Positions 23,530 through 32,225 of a stretch of 45,501 nt of DNA are shown piece after piece; positions within the stretch are counted from its first letter, which is position 1, and every line of letters begins with the position of its first letter. The notes beneath the pieces were generated by a model. It was not told where the DNA came from. It saw only the letters and a list, made by a program, of their open reading frames with translations, and did no database searches. The stretch spans positions 1 through 45,501 of the forward strand of contig CAYYFC010000008.1 in assembly GCA_964471215.1 (NCBI GenBank), read 5' to 3'. This stretch comes from Archaeoglobus_B sp964471215. GTDB taxonomy: Archaea > Halobacteriota > Archaeoglobi > Archaeoglobales > Archaeoglobaceae. Position numbers and translations under genes: made by a program.

Positions 23530-25461
23530 TTGATATGGCTCCTAGTCTTATTGTTTCTATCTCCAATCGTTTTAAGCATACCGATCGCAGCAGCCTGGGG
23601 CTTGGAACCCAAACCGGGATGGGCTAGAAAGCTACCGATACTCTCCGTTATAGGATTATTCATATCCCTCTGCGCAGCTCTTTACATATTGTTTAATGTC
23701 GGAACGTTCCCACCCTCACCTGAGGAGGAGCCTATAAAATACACGATATTATGGTTACCGGAGTACAACATAAACTTTGTATTCATATTCGATTACCTCA
23801 GCAGAATAATGGGTGCTCTTACAGCCATAATAGCATTCCTCATAGGCGTCTATGGTCTTGAGTACATGAGAGATGATTACAGACTCGGATGGTACTGGTT
23901 CTTCTTCAACCTCTTTACCGCTTCAATGCTCCTTGTTGTTTACAGTGATAACCTTCTGATGTTCCTGATAGGATGGGAAGGTCTCGGTCTTGCTTCTTGG
24001 GCGCTTATAGGACACTGGTTTAGAGACGACGACCCGTTAAGCTTCGTTGGTGTAATAGACAGAAAGGTCTGGAAGCTGAATTACTTCTGGAGTCCAAGCT
24101 TCGGTGGCTGGAGAGCCATATCGACGATAAGAATTGGAGACATTCCAATGTTCTTTGCGATAGGAGCACTCTACTTCCTGACAGGTACCCTTAACATATC
24201 CGAAATAGACTGGAGCGGCTTGTTCCATCATATAGGAGTTGTAGGAACTCTGATACTTATGCTGACATTTATGATGGGTCCATTCACAAAATCGGCACAG
24301 GTACCTTTCAGCGAATGGCTTATGACGGCTATGACAGGTCCAACAACTGTTAGCGCACTGCTTCACTCAGCAACAATGGTTGCAGCCGGAACATACGTGT
24401 TCATGAGGCTTAGCTGGTATATAGAGCCTTGGGCTCATCACTTCCCTGGACTGGAGTACCTTTACCTAGTAGTTCTGTTTGTGGGTTTGATATCGGCTCT
24501 ATACGGATCCCTTGTAGCCATTGGCTGTCTTGAGAGAAAGGTTCTTCTCGCAGCATCAACTATGTCAAGCCTTGGATTGATGTTTGCTTCCTCTGCCGTA
24601 AGCTACTGGATAGGAAAGATTGCTGTTCTTGTAGGCTTCTGGTACCTTGTAACTCATGCATTCGCCAAGGCCACGTTATTCCTGGTAGCAGGTCATCTCA
24701 TACATGTCACGCACGACAGATTCTGCGTAGGAGATGTGGAGGTTGCTAAGAAAGTGAAGGTTGCATTTGCGGCGACAATAGTTGCGACCATATGCCTAGC
24801 AGGAATTCCACCGTTCACAGCTTACTGGGTTAAATCAGCCATGGACGAACTCATGCATCATCTTGTGGTTCACGAAAAACTGGTAATACCCCTAATACTT
24901 TTGATAATTACATCGCTCGTCTACTCGGCATTCCTTGCCAAGTTCCTAAGCTTAAACTTCTATAAGGGAGAAAAGGTTCATTTACATCTTCACGGAGGAC
25001 AGATCATGGGTTCGGCCTATACAGCTATGTATCTACTCCTCCTCGTCGTACTCTGGGTCTACGTCTGTTCGTATATAGAACCCTTCACACACTTCTTTAA
25101 AGCTGGATTTGAGACGAGTTCGCTTGCAGTCGGCTTGGCTGTAACTGCATCCTATGGACTTGCACTGTATAAACCGAGAATAAGGGCTTTGGCACCGATA
25201 GGAACGTTTCTGGGCGATAGGATGTACCTACCGTTCTTAAACGATTTAATAGTTTCAAAGGCTGGATGGGCGGTAGCATTTGTAGTCGACTGCTGCAACA
25301 GGGCAATTGACTTCACGTGCCACAAGGCTGTTCCAAAGCTGTTCGAGATATATTCGATCGCGGTTAGGGCTATACAGAGCGGGAGACTTGAGAGGTATAT
25401 TAGGATTATAGTAGGCTTTATCTTGCTGATGGCAATCCTTTCAACCGTGGTGGGGTGGTAG
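23530..25461 (+). CDS. fqoL: F420H2:quinone oxidoreductase subunit L
   Basis: A 643-residue NuoL/ND5-type antiporter subunit. It has the WEGLGLASWALIGHWF motif near residue 147, the lysine-bearing GPFTKSAQVPFSEWLMTAM followed by GPTTVSALLHSATMVAAG near 255-285, and LAASTMSSLGLMF near 340. The C-terminal extension (about residues 500-643) includes the long lateral helix and final membrane anchor of NuoL. I choose TTG at 23530, which has GGAGGTG six bases upstream. An in-frame GTG at 23521 would overlap that ribosome-binding site. It starts 1 bp after the fqoM stop. Confidence 0.92.
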   Translation: MIWLLVLLFLSPIVLSIPIAAAWGLEPKPGWARKLPILSVIGLFISLCAALYILFNVGTFPPSPEEEPIKYTILWLPEYNINFVFIFDYLSRIMGALTAIIAFLIGVYGLEYMRDDYRLGWYWFFFNLFTASMLLVVYSDNLLMFLIGWEGLGLASWALIGHWFRDDDPLSFVGVIDRKVWKLNYFWSPSFGGWRAISTIRIGDIPMFFAIGALYFLTGTLNISEIDWSGLFHHIGVVGTLILMLTFMMGPFTKSAQVPFSEWLMTAMTGPTTVSALLHSATMVAAGTYVFMRLSWYIEPWAHHFPGLEYLYLVVLFVGLISALYGSLVAIGCLERKVLLAASTMSSLGLMFASSAVSYWIGKIAVLVGFWYLVTHAFAKATLFLVAGHLIHVTHDRFCVGDVEVAKKVKVAFAATIVATICLAGIPPFTAYWVKSAMDELMHHLVVHEKLVIPLILLIITSLVYSAFLAKFLSLNFYKGEKVHLHLHGGQIMGSAYTAMYLLLLVVLWVYVCSYIEPFTHFFKAGFETSSLAVGLAVTASYGLALYKPRIRALAPIGTFLGDRMYLPFLNDLIVSKAGWAVAFVVDCCNRAIDFTCHKAVPKLFEIYSIAVRAIQSGRLERYIRIIVGFILLMAILSTVVGW

Positions 25462-25462
25462 G

Positions 25463-26698
25463 ATGATTGAACCTCTGATATTAGCCTCCCTAATAATTTT
25501 AACGATTTCAGCAGCAGTTTCGGCAAAAAGCAGACGTATAGCATTTGCGTTAAGCATCATAGCAATTGCATTAAGCTTACCGATAGGTATAAACGGATAC
25601 ACACTTTTGATTTTCTTCATAGCCTTACTAAACGTATTCTCATTGCTTGCTATAAAAGCAAATCAGATAGCTGGTGTAGATTATGCAATGGTTGCCATAA
25701 TGGCGATAGCCACAGTTTACATATTCTTTGTCAGAGATGTTGCCATGCTTCTAACGCTGTTCGTTGTCGTTTCCGTTCCAACTTATCTACTCGTTATGAT
25801 CAGTGATGAAGCGATGAACGTAGATGTGGGTATAAAGTACATAACGTTTATGGTCTTTGCGACCGTTCTATTTATAATAGGAATTGTTGTAATGATACAT
25901 GCTATAGAAGCAGTTCCTTATCCGAGTAATTTCGCATTATACACTGTAGGATTTATAATAATGCTGATAGGACTGGGAATGGAGGTCGGAATTGCCCCTG
26001 TCCATGAATGGGTTCCAGATGTGTTTGCAACTGCCGATCCAATCCCCGTTTCAATAATAGCATCGATTGCCAAGTTTGCACCGTTTATAATAGCATATAA
26101 GGTTCTAATAGCGACGTTCAATCCTGAGCTTGCCAATTTACTATTAATACTAGCCATAATATCAGCCGTGTCAATGTTCGTCGGAAACATAGGAGCATTA
26201 ACGGCAAAAGAGCTGAGCAGGGTTCTTGCATACTCAACGGTTGCGAACATGGGCTACGTCCTAGCCGCATTTGCTGCAATTTTAAATCCAAAATTCGTAG
26301 CCTTTGCAATTGCAGGAGGATTGCTGCAGTTAACAGTAAACTCATTTGGAAAAATAGGACTGTTCTCGTCGATAAAAAGTGATGGAACAGCATCCTGGAT
26401 ATCATATCTCTTAGGTCTATCGTTCATAGGGTTACCTCCCCTTATGGGATTCTGGTCAAAGCTGTTCATAATATACTCACTGGTATATTCGGGCTACATA
26501 TGGCTTGCAGTCATACTCGTCATAAACTCTGCCATATCCGTTCCATATTACCTGAGACTTGCAAGAGAGCTTGGAAAGGGTTGGAAGATCAGTGTTGCAA
26601 ATGCGATATCTTTATTTGCTTCAATAGCTATGTTAATAACAATAGTACCGCCGGATTGGTTTGTTATAACGGCAAAGCTGATGGAGGTGATTAGGTGA
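25463..26698 (+). CDS. fqoN: F420H2:quinone oxidoreductase subunit N
   Basis: A NuoN/ND2-type antiporter-like subunit of 411 residues, shorter than bacterial NuoN (about 480). It has PVHEWVPDVFATADPIPVS near residue 178, the AKFAPFIIAYK segment near 200, and LSRVLAYSTVANMGYVLAA near 252, in the usual order for antiporter subunits. About 12 transmembrane helices are apparent. The first helices that bacterial NuoN has in addition are missing or reduced, as in animal ND2 and archaeal FpoN. The ATG follows the fqoL stop after 1 bp. Confidence 0.9.
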   Translation: MIEPLILASLIILTISAAVSAKSRRIAFALSIIAIALSLPIGINGYTLLIFFIALLNVFSLLAIKANQIAGVDYAMVAIMAIATVYIFFVRDVAMLLTLFVVVSVPTYLLVMISDEAMNVDVGIKYITFMVFATVLFIIGIVVMIHAIEAVPYPSNFALYTVGFIIMLIGLGMEVGIAPVHEWVPDVFATADPIPVSIIASIAKFAPFIIAYKVLIATFNPELANLLLILAIISAVSMFVGNIGALTAKELSRVLAYSTVANMGYVLAAFAAILNPKFVAFAIAGGLLQLTVNSFGKIGLFSSIKSDGTASWISYLLGLSFIGLPPLMGFWSKLFIIYSLVYSGYIWLAVILVINSAISVPYYLRLARELGKGWKISVANAISLFASIAMLITIVPPDWFVITAKLMEVIR

Positions 26699-27066
26699 TT
26701 GAAGAAAATGCATTAGTTGTAGTAATACTCATTGCGATATGCCTGATAACAGATTTGATCATACTGATACTTGCCAGGTACTTTCCAAGATACAGGACAA
26801 CTGTTCCAAAGATCCAGAGATTTGAGGCAGGGAATCCTCCTGTGGGAATACCGAAGTGGACTCTGCCAATGCAATACCTAGGTTTTATGCTCATGTTCAT
26901 GGCAGCCGAACCCATACTTGTTATAGTTCTGCTGATATCAGCCATTCCCAAGTTTGGATCATATCTTGTAACAATTATAGCGTTTGTTTTATTACTCCCT
27001 GTTATATACGTTGCCTATAGATACTCAGAAGAGATAGCAAGACTTAGAGGTGGTACCTATGGATGA
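26695..27066 (+). CDS. fqoA: F420H2:quinone oxidoreductase subunit A
   Basis: A NuoA/ND3-like membrane subunit of 123 residues with three transmembrane helices. The family motif in the first loop is present as the KIQRFEAGNPPVG segment near residue 40 (NuoA has Y/F-E-C/AG-x-P), followed by PMQYLGFMLMFMAAEPILVI with the conserved acidic residue of helix 2. GTG start, overlapping fqoN by 4 bp. Its end overlaps fqoBC by 8 bp. Confidence 0.9.
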   Translation: MIEENALVVVILIAICLITDLIILILARYFPRYRTTVPKIQRFEAGNPPVGIPKWTLPMQYLGFMLMFMAAEPILVIVLLISAIPKFGSYLVTIIAFVLLLPVIYVAYRYSEEIARLRGGTYG

Positions 27067-28120
27067 ATTCGTTAGGTTTTTGCATTCCGGGGTTCTGGCA
27101 CCTTTAAAGAAATGGGGTACGAGATGGAGCCTGTGGCCTGTTCACCTCGTTACAGCATGCTGTGGTGCTGAGCTCGCGCACGCATTTGCATGCGGATATG
27201 ATGGCGAGAGACTAGGAGCATTAAACTATGGAATTGCTAGACAGACAAATCTCATAATTGTCGAGGGTGCAATTACTAGAAAGATGGCCAAGGTTTTAAG
27301 GATGACGTGGGAGCAAATGCCCGATCCGAAATTTGTAATAGTGATGGGAGCGTGCGGTTTGAAGGGTGGAGTATTCTGGAACGGTTACAACCTTGTAAGA
27401 CCATCAGAAGTCGTTCCCGTTGACTTCTTCATACCGGGATGCCCACCGACACCTGAAACACTACTAAGAGCAATAAGACAGCTTCAGGAGAAGATAAGAA
27501 CAGGTACTGCTAGGACTTCTGCGGAATTCAAGGAAGAAGAATTACCAAAAGCTAAAAGAAAGAAGCCAGCTCCAAGACCGATAAAGTTCAAGTCTAAAGC
27601 CCCGGCAATAGTTGTGAATGTTCCAAAGGATGTAGACTGGGAGTTCGGAAAGGAGTTGTGCGGAAAGTTGAGGGAGAGACTTGGTTTTGCAAAATCCATT
27701 ACCATTACCGCTAAGAACAGAATAGCCGTTAAGATAGATAGGGATGATCTGATCAAGGCCGCTGAAACTTTACAGAGAATGGGATTCGACCATGTTAAAT
27801 CCGTTAATGTGATAGATGTTATAAACGAGGATAAGTTCATAGTCGAGTACTTCTTCTCAAGCTACAGCGTTAAGGAGCTGATGTCCGTACTTGTTAACGT
27901 ATTCATGGATGTCCCGAGGAGCGATCCCAAAGTGAAGAGTTTATGCAACATATTTCCATCAGCAGATTACCTAGAGAGAGAGATGCACGATCTCTTCGGA
28001 GTTGTATTTGAGGGAAATCCTTGGACGGGAAGAAGATTTCTGCTTGCACCAGATGCACCAGAACACCCTCTGAGAAAAGACTTCGTTTTAGAAGAGGAGA
28101 CATACGTTGGAGGTGATTGA
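27059..28120 (+). CDS. fqoBC: F420H2:quinone oxidoreductase fused subunit BC
   Basis: A natural fusion of the NuoB and NuoC homologues. The NuoB part (about residues 1-145) holds the ligands of the N2-like [4Fe-4S] cluster: tandem cysteines in VTACCGAELAH (C34, C35), a Cys in MGACGLKGG near 100 and one in FIPGCPPTPE near 130. A basic linker (about 160-185, rich in Lys, Arg and Pro) leads to the NuoC part, with the 30-kDa signature YLEREMHDLFGVVFEG near 305 and PEHPLRKDF near the end. I start at ATG 27059 (GAGGTGGTACCT upstream). This fusion is known from Archaeoglobus Fqo, while methanogen Fpo has separate B and C. Confidence 0.93.
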   Translation: MDEFVRFLHSGVLAPLKKWGTRWSLWPVHLVTACCGAELAHAFACGYDGERLGALNYGIARQTNLIIVEGAITRKMAKVLRMTWEQMPDPKFVIVMGACGLKGGVFWNGYNLVRPSEVVPVDFFIPGCPPTPETLLRAIRQLQEKIRTGTARTSAEFKEEELPKAKRKKPAPRPIKFKSKAPAIVVNVPKDVDWEFGKELCGKLRERLGFAKSITITAKNRIAVKIDRDDLIKAAETLQRMGFDHVKSVNVIDVINEDKFIVEYFFSSYSVKELMSVLVNVFMDVPRSDPKVKSLCNIFPSADYLEREMHDLFGVVFEGNPWTGRRFLLAPDAPEHPLRKDFVLEEETYVGGD

Positions 28121-28121
28121 G

Positions 28122-29354
28122 ATGGATGAATACTACATCGAGGTTCCGGTCGAACCCCCGAAAGAGGTTAGAAGTCTGTTCATACCAATTCCTCCAGAAT
28201 ACGTCGAAGAAACGTACAGAAGTGAGGATTTCCTAGTCCTTGTAGGCCCTCAGCATCCGGGAAGCGGGCATATGAGACTCATAGTCAGGGTTCACGGTGA
28301 TATAATCAAGGAGGTCATACCCGATCCGGGTTACGTTCATAGATGTGTTGAGAAGATAGCCGAAAACAGACTGTACATACAGAACATACCGCTTGTCGAA
28401 AGACCGTCTATAATGGATGCTGCAAATCTAAATCTGGGATATGTAAGGGCAATAGAGGAGGCTCTGGACATAGAGGTTCCGGAGAGGGCAAAGTATATAA
28501 GGGTTATACTTGCGGAGCTCTGTAGAATAGGTACGCATTTATACGATGCGGCAATACTCTCAGTCTTCATGGGTCACACAACCGGATTTATGTATCCGTT
28601 TGGGATCAGAGAGCTTATATGCGAGGCACTTGCAGTTATGACCGGTGTAAGGTTCACAACGTCTTTCATAATACCGGGAGGTATCAGGAGGGATGTCGAT
28701 AACAAAGTTTTAAAATACGTTTACAACATAACATTTGCAATTGAAAAGAGGTTGAAAACGTTTGAGAAGATATTTATTAAGAATCCGACTGTCATTGCAA
28801 GACTGAAGGATGTCGGAGTTCTTACAAAGGAAGAGGCCATAAAGTACGGGGTAGTAGGACCTTTCCTGAGGGCTTCCGGTGTTGAGTACGATGTTAGGAA
28901 GGTCGAACCTTACGAGGTTTACGATGAACTCACATGGGAGATACCGGTTGCAGATGCTGGTGACGGGTATTCGAGATTCCTTGTCAGAGTTAACGAGATA
29001 ACCCAGAGCCTTAACATGATAAGACAGTGCATTGAGAGAATTCCTGAAGGAAGGGTTATAAGTGATCAGATATGTGAGAACGGAAAGGAGATAAGAGGTA
29101 GCCTGTTCGACGCCCTTGCTAACATAGTCCTACCAACGGGAGAGTACACAACGCTAACGGAATGTGCTAGGGGTACCGCTGTATTTACTATTGTCAGCGA
29201 TGGGGGATCGAACACACCTTATAGGCTCAGACTTCTTACACCTGGATGGCTTTATCTGAGGGGATTCATGGAAGCCCTTAAAGGGGAGAGACTGGCAGAT
29301 CTACAGGCAATATACGGTAGCTTTGGTTACTTCCCACCTGAAGCGGATAGGTGA
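28122..29354 (+). CDS. fqoD: F420H2:quinone oxidoreductase subunit D
   Basis: The 49-kDa (NuoD) peripheral subunit, 410 residues, which with FqoB forms the quinone-reducing site. The quinone-pocket loop GPQHPGSGHMRL near residue 42 contains the conserved His. Further family segments are DPGYVHRCVEKIAENR near 68, VPERAKYIRVILAELCRIGTHL (split between 118 and 140) and the ECARGTAVFTIVSDGGSNTPYR region near 350. NuoD proteins derive from hydrogenase large subunits but lack the Ni-Fe cysteines; that is so here. The ATG at 28122 has GGAGGTGATTG upstream and starts 1 bp after the fqoBC stop. Confidence 0.93.
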   Translation: MDEYYIEVPVEPPKEVRSLFIPIPPEYVEETYRSEDFLVLVGPQHPGSGHMRLIVRVHGDIIKEVIPDPGYVHRCVEKIAENRLYIQNIPLVERPSIMDAANLNLGYVRAIEEALDIEVPERAKYIRVILAELCRIGTHLYDAAILSVFMGHTTGFMYPFGIRELICEALAVMTGVRFTTSFIIPGGIRRDVDNKVLKYVYNITFAIEKRLKTFEKIFIKNPTVIARLKDVGVLTKEEAIKYGVVGPFLRASGVEYDVRKVEPYEVYDELTWEIPVADAGDGYSRFLVRVNEITQSLNMIRQCIERIPEGRVISDQICENGKEIRGSLFDALANIVLPTGEYTTLTECARGTAVFTIVSDGGSNTPYRLRLLTPGWLYLRGFMEALKGERLADLQAIYGSFGYFPPEADR

Positions 29355-29359
29355 TGGTA

Positions 29360-30451
29360 ATGGGCGTTATCGGGTATCTATACGGTTTATTCACAAGCAA
29401 TATGATGGACATCCCGCTCATAAAACCGCTGGTAGACTACCTACTAAATATACCGGGGATAAACTTCATAGTAGCCCTAATCCTCTGGAGACCGTTTTTT
29501 GCTATAGCGATTGCTCCAGGACTAGGTGCTCTGATGTTGTATCTGCTGTGGATTGTCTATTTCGAAAGGAAGCTTACAGCGAGAGTTCAGTGGAGAGTTG
29601 GACCACTGGAGGTCTGCAGACCTATTAGAGGATTGATACAGGCCCTAGCGGACGGAATAAGGTATTTCTTCCAAGAGGCAATAGTTCATAGAGAAGCTCA
29701 CAAACCATACTTTATTCAGCTACCGATACTTGCATTCATACCAGTCCTAATTCCGATAATGTTCATACCGGCAGGAAAGGTTGTTGGTATAAAGAGCGAT
29801 TATGCTATCCAGCTAATAGTTGCATTCATAGCCTTAATACCGATAACGATTATAGCGATAGGCTGGGCTTCAAACAGCAGGTTTGCATACATAGGTAGTG
29901 TAAGAGAGGCGTTCATGTACTTTGCTTACGAAGTTCCGTTTGTCATAGCCGTAATCTCCATGATATTCATATACGGATCAGGAAACCCGTACACAGCAGT
30001 TGAAAAGCAGGCAATTGTACCAGGTGCAATTCTAAACCCCATAGCCTTCATAGTTTACATGATAGCCATGCTAATGGCGACATCCAGACTACCCTTTGAA
30101 ATACCTGAAGCAGATCAAGAAATAGCCTTTGGACCTTTTGTGGAATATTCTGGAATACTGTTCGGATTGGTCATGACACTTGCGTATGAGAAGTTATACA
30201 TAATGGCTTTACTTTTCACGATACTGTTCCTAGGTGGCTGGAGTGGTCCGCCCATACCGATACTTGGAGATCTCGCACCCGTTATATGGCTGGTGTTAAA
30301 AACAGTTATAGCCATATCGATACTCGTGATAGTTAGATCGATATATGCAAGATACAGGCTTGATCAGGCCATAAGACTCGGATGGTCGTCAATGCTTGGA
30401 TTATCTCTCATAAGCCTTGTTGTTTGTGCAGCGGTGAGGTGGATATTATGA
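29360..30451 (+). CDS. fqoH: F420H2:quinone oxidoreductase subunit H
   Basis: NuoH/ND1 homologue of about 363 residues with eight transmembrane helices, linking the peripheral arm to the proton-pumping arm. It contains KLTARVQWRVGPLEVCRP near residue 70, the quinone-cavity loop GWASNSRFAYIGSVREAFMYFAYEVPF near 170-195 (only its pieces are quoted here), and the SRLPFEIPEADQEI loop near 235 with conserved glutamates. I prefer the ATG at 29360, six bases after AGGTGA; upstream GTG 29351 and ATG 29354 overlap the fqoD stop. Confidence 0.9.
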   Translation: MGVIGYLYGLFTSNMMDIPLIKPLVDYLLNIPGINFIVALILWRPFFAIAIAPGLGALMLYLLWIVYFERKLTARVQWRVGPLEVCRPIRGLIQALADGIRYFFQEAIVHREAHKPYFIQLPILAFIPVLIPIMFIPAGKVVGIKSDYAIQLIVAFIALIPITIIAIGWASNSRFAYIGSVREAFMYFAYEVPFVIAVISMIFIYGSGNPYTAVEKQAIVPGAILNPIAFIVYMIAMLMATSRLPFEIPEADQEIAFGPFVEYSGILFGLVMTLAYEKLYIMALLFTILFLGGWSGPPIPILGDLAPVIWLVLKTVIAISILVIVRSIYARYRLDQAIRLGWSSMLGLSLISLVVCAAVRWIL

Positions 30452-31167
30452 TAAGGATAAAGAAGGTTGAATTGAGCCTGGCCGAAAGGGTTAAGAGTCA
30501 TATAGATGCCATAACAACTGCCGTAAAACAGGCCATAAGGCCTGATAGAATTACCGTAGAATATCCTAGAGAGAGGAGGAGGTATCCAGATATATTCAGG
30601 GGATTCATAGTTTTCGATAAGGACAAGTGCATAAGCTGCTTCAGATGTGCTCAGATATGTCCTGCAAATGCTATAAAGATGGAATTTTATGACAGGTATT
30701 ATCCCAGTATAGATTACGCCAAGTGCATATTCTGCCACTTCTGCGTTGACAGCTGTCCTACTGGTGCTCTAAGGACAAGTAAGGTGCACGATATAGCATT
30801 TAAATCCCTTGAGGAGATGCACCTGCATACAACTCAGATCATGAAAATCCCGGAAATTATCAGGGAAGATAAGGTAACAGTTGAGTATGAAATAAAGGAT
30901 GGTAAATGGAGGCTTGTAAGGAAGAAGGAACTTGATAAACTCGAAGTTGAGGTACCTCCTCCGGTTATAAAACCTAGAAAAGCCTTCTGCATCGAACCGG
31001 AAAACTGTCTGGGTTGCAGGTTATGCGTGACGGTATGTCCTCAAGAGGCTATAACATTTGATAGGAAAAAGGCCATGATAAGGATAAATTTGGAGAAGTG
31101 TGTTGGTTGCGGGTTATGTGTTAGGCAGTGTCCCATGCAGATATTGGAGTTGAAGGTGGTAGCATGA
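30448..31167 (+). CDS. fqoI: F420H2:quinone oxidoreductase subunit I with four [4Fe-4S] motifs
   Basis: A NuoI-type ferredoxin subunit of 239 residues. The N-terminal half has the two NuoI clusters: CISCFRCAQICPANAI near residue 55 and CIFCHFCVDSCPTGAL near 95. The C-terminal half carries a second pair, CLGCRLCVTVCPQEAI near 188 and CVGCGLCVRQCP near 221, separated by a charged linker. Bacterial NuoI has only the first pair, so this protein appears to have a second ferredoxin domain that may widen the electron path from FqoF. The ATG at 30448 overlaps the fqoH stop (ATGA) and has GTGAGGTGG upstream. Confidence 0.9.
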   Translation: MIRIKKVELSLAERVKSHIDAITTAVKQAIRPDRITVEYPRERRRYPDIFRGFIVFDKDKCISCFRCAQICPANAIKMEFYDRYYPSIDYAKCIFCHFCVDSCPTGALRTSKVHDIAFKSLEEMHLHTTQIMKIPEIIREDKVTVEYEIKDGKWRLVRKKELDKLEVEVPPPVIKPRKAFCIEPENCLGCRLCVTVCPQEAITFDRKKAMIRINLEKCVGCGLCVRQCPMQILELKVVA

Positions 31168-32180
31168 TTACCGAATGGCAAATTCAGGTTCCGGAAAAGA
31201 GGATAAAGAAGAAGTTTTTTGGTAATTTAAAGGCTGAAGTAATCGACAAGGGTTTATGCAGCCACTGCTGCACATGTGTGGCGATCTGTCCTGTAAGGGG
31301 TATAGTTGCCGGAGATAAGCCGATCGATTTCCCTACATGGGTTAAGGATTGCGTAGATTGTGGTGCTTGCGTTAGAGTCTGCCCGAGATGGGACTACAAG
31401 CCGCTCAGCGGTCTGGGGGATTACATAGAAATATTTGCGGCAAAATCCAAAAGATTTGTTGGACAGGACGGAGCAATGGTGACAGAGATAACTGCTTCAG
31501 CACTGGAAATGGGACTTATAGATGTTGCGCTCTTCGTTGGGAGAGATGAGAGCTGGAGGACTCAGGTCGTAATGATAAAATCAGTTGAACAGCTCTATGA
31601 CAGGAAGATAACGGGGACGAAGTACAGTTACGCGGAACTCATTCCAGCCCTAAAGGACACTGTAATGAGATACGATGCAATAGGTGTCGTCGGAACACCC
31701 TGCATGGTTTCCGGTATTAGAAGATTACAGGAGAACTTCAAAAAGTTTAAGAGGGTTAAGCTCGTTATAGGACTCTTCTGTACCGAGAACTTCTATTACC
31801 ATCAGCTATACGATTTTCTACTGAAGAAGAAGGGTATAGATCTAAGAAATGCTGTAAAAACTGATATAAAGAAGGGAGAATTTATAGTTACGCTAAAAGA
31901 TGGTAATGAGATAAGTTTCTCCGTTAAGGAGCTGGATGAGATAATACCATCTGGATGCAAGGTTTGTCAGGACTTCTCATCGGTTGAAAGCGATGTAAGC
32001 GTTGGCAGTGTCGGCAGTAAAGCTGGATTCTCAACTGTAATAGTCAGAACAGACATTGCAAAACGGGTAACGGATTACATAAGGGAAAAGGGCTACGCCG
32101 AATTCGATGAGGCGGACGTAGAGGCAGTTAAAAAGTTGTGCGACTTTAAGGTAAAAATACACCCATACCCCCCAACCTAA
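31164..32180 (+). CDS. fqoF: F420H2 dehydrogenase subunit F
   Basis: The electron-input subunit, which oxidises reduced coenzyme F420. The 338-residue protein has two N-terminal ferredoxin motifs, CSHCCTCVAICPVRGI near residue 34 and CVDCGACVRVCPRWDY near 65, followed by an FrhB-type F420/FAD-binding domain with VVGTPCMVSGIRRLQ near 178 and CKVCQDFSS with SDVSVGSVGSKAGFSTV near 270-295. It takes the place of the NuoEFG module in this complex. It is the last gene of the operon, and the ATG at 31164 overlaps the fqoI stop. A long T/A tract follows directly. Confidence 0.93.
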   Translation: MITEWQIQVPEKRIKKKFFGNLKAEVIDKGLCSHCCTCVAICPVRGIVAGDKPIDFPTWVKDCVDCGACVRVCPRWDYKPLSGLGDYIEIFAAKSKRFVGQDGAMVTEITASALEMGLIDVALFVGRDESWRTQVVMIKSVEQLYDRKITGTKYSYAELIPALKDTVMRYDAIGVVGTPCMVSGIRRLQENFKKFKRVKLVIGLFCTENFYYHQLYDFLLKKKGIDLRNAVKTDIKKGEFIVTLKDGNEISFSVKELDEIIPSGCKVCQDFSSVESDVSVGSVGSKAGFSTVIVRTDIAKRVTDYIREKGYAEFDEADVEAVKKLCDFKVKIHPYPPT

Positions 32181-32200
32181 TTTTTTTAAAAAAAAAAATT
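32178..32200. terminator. Bidirectional T/A-tract terminator
   Basis: Just after the fqoF stop comes T7 followed by A11. Archaeal RNA polymerase stops at T-runs without a hairpin, so the T-run would end plus-strand fqo transcripts and the complementary T11 would end minus-strand transcripts of the Qmo-like operon, whose last gene stops at 32226. Confidence 0.6.
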
Positions 32201-32225
32201 GAAGTAAAGGATTGCTATTATCACA

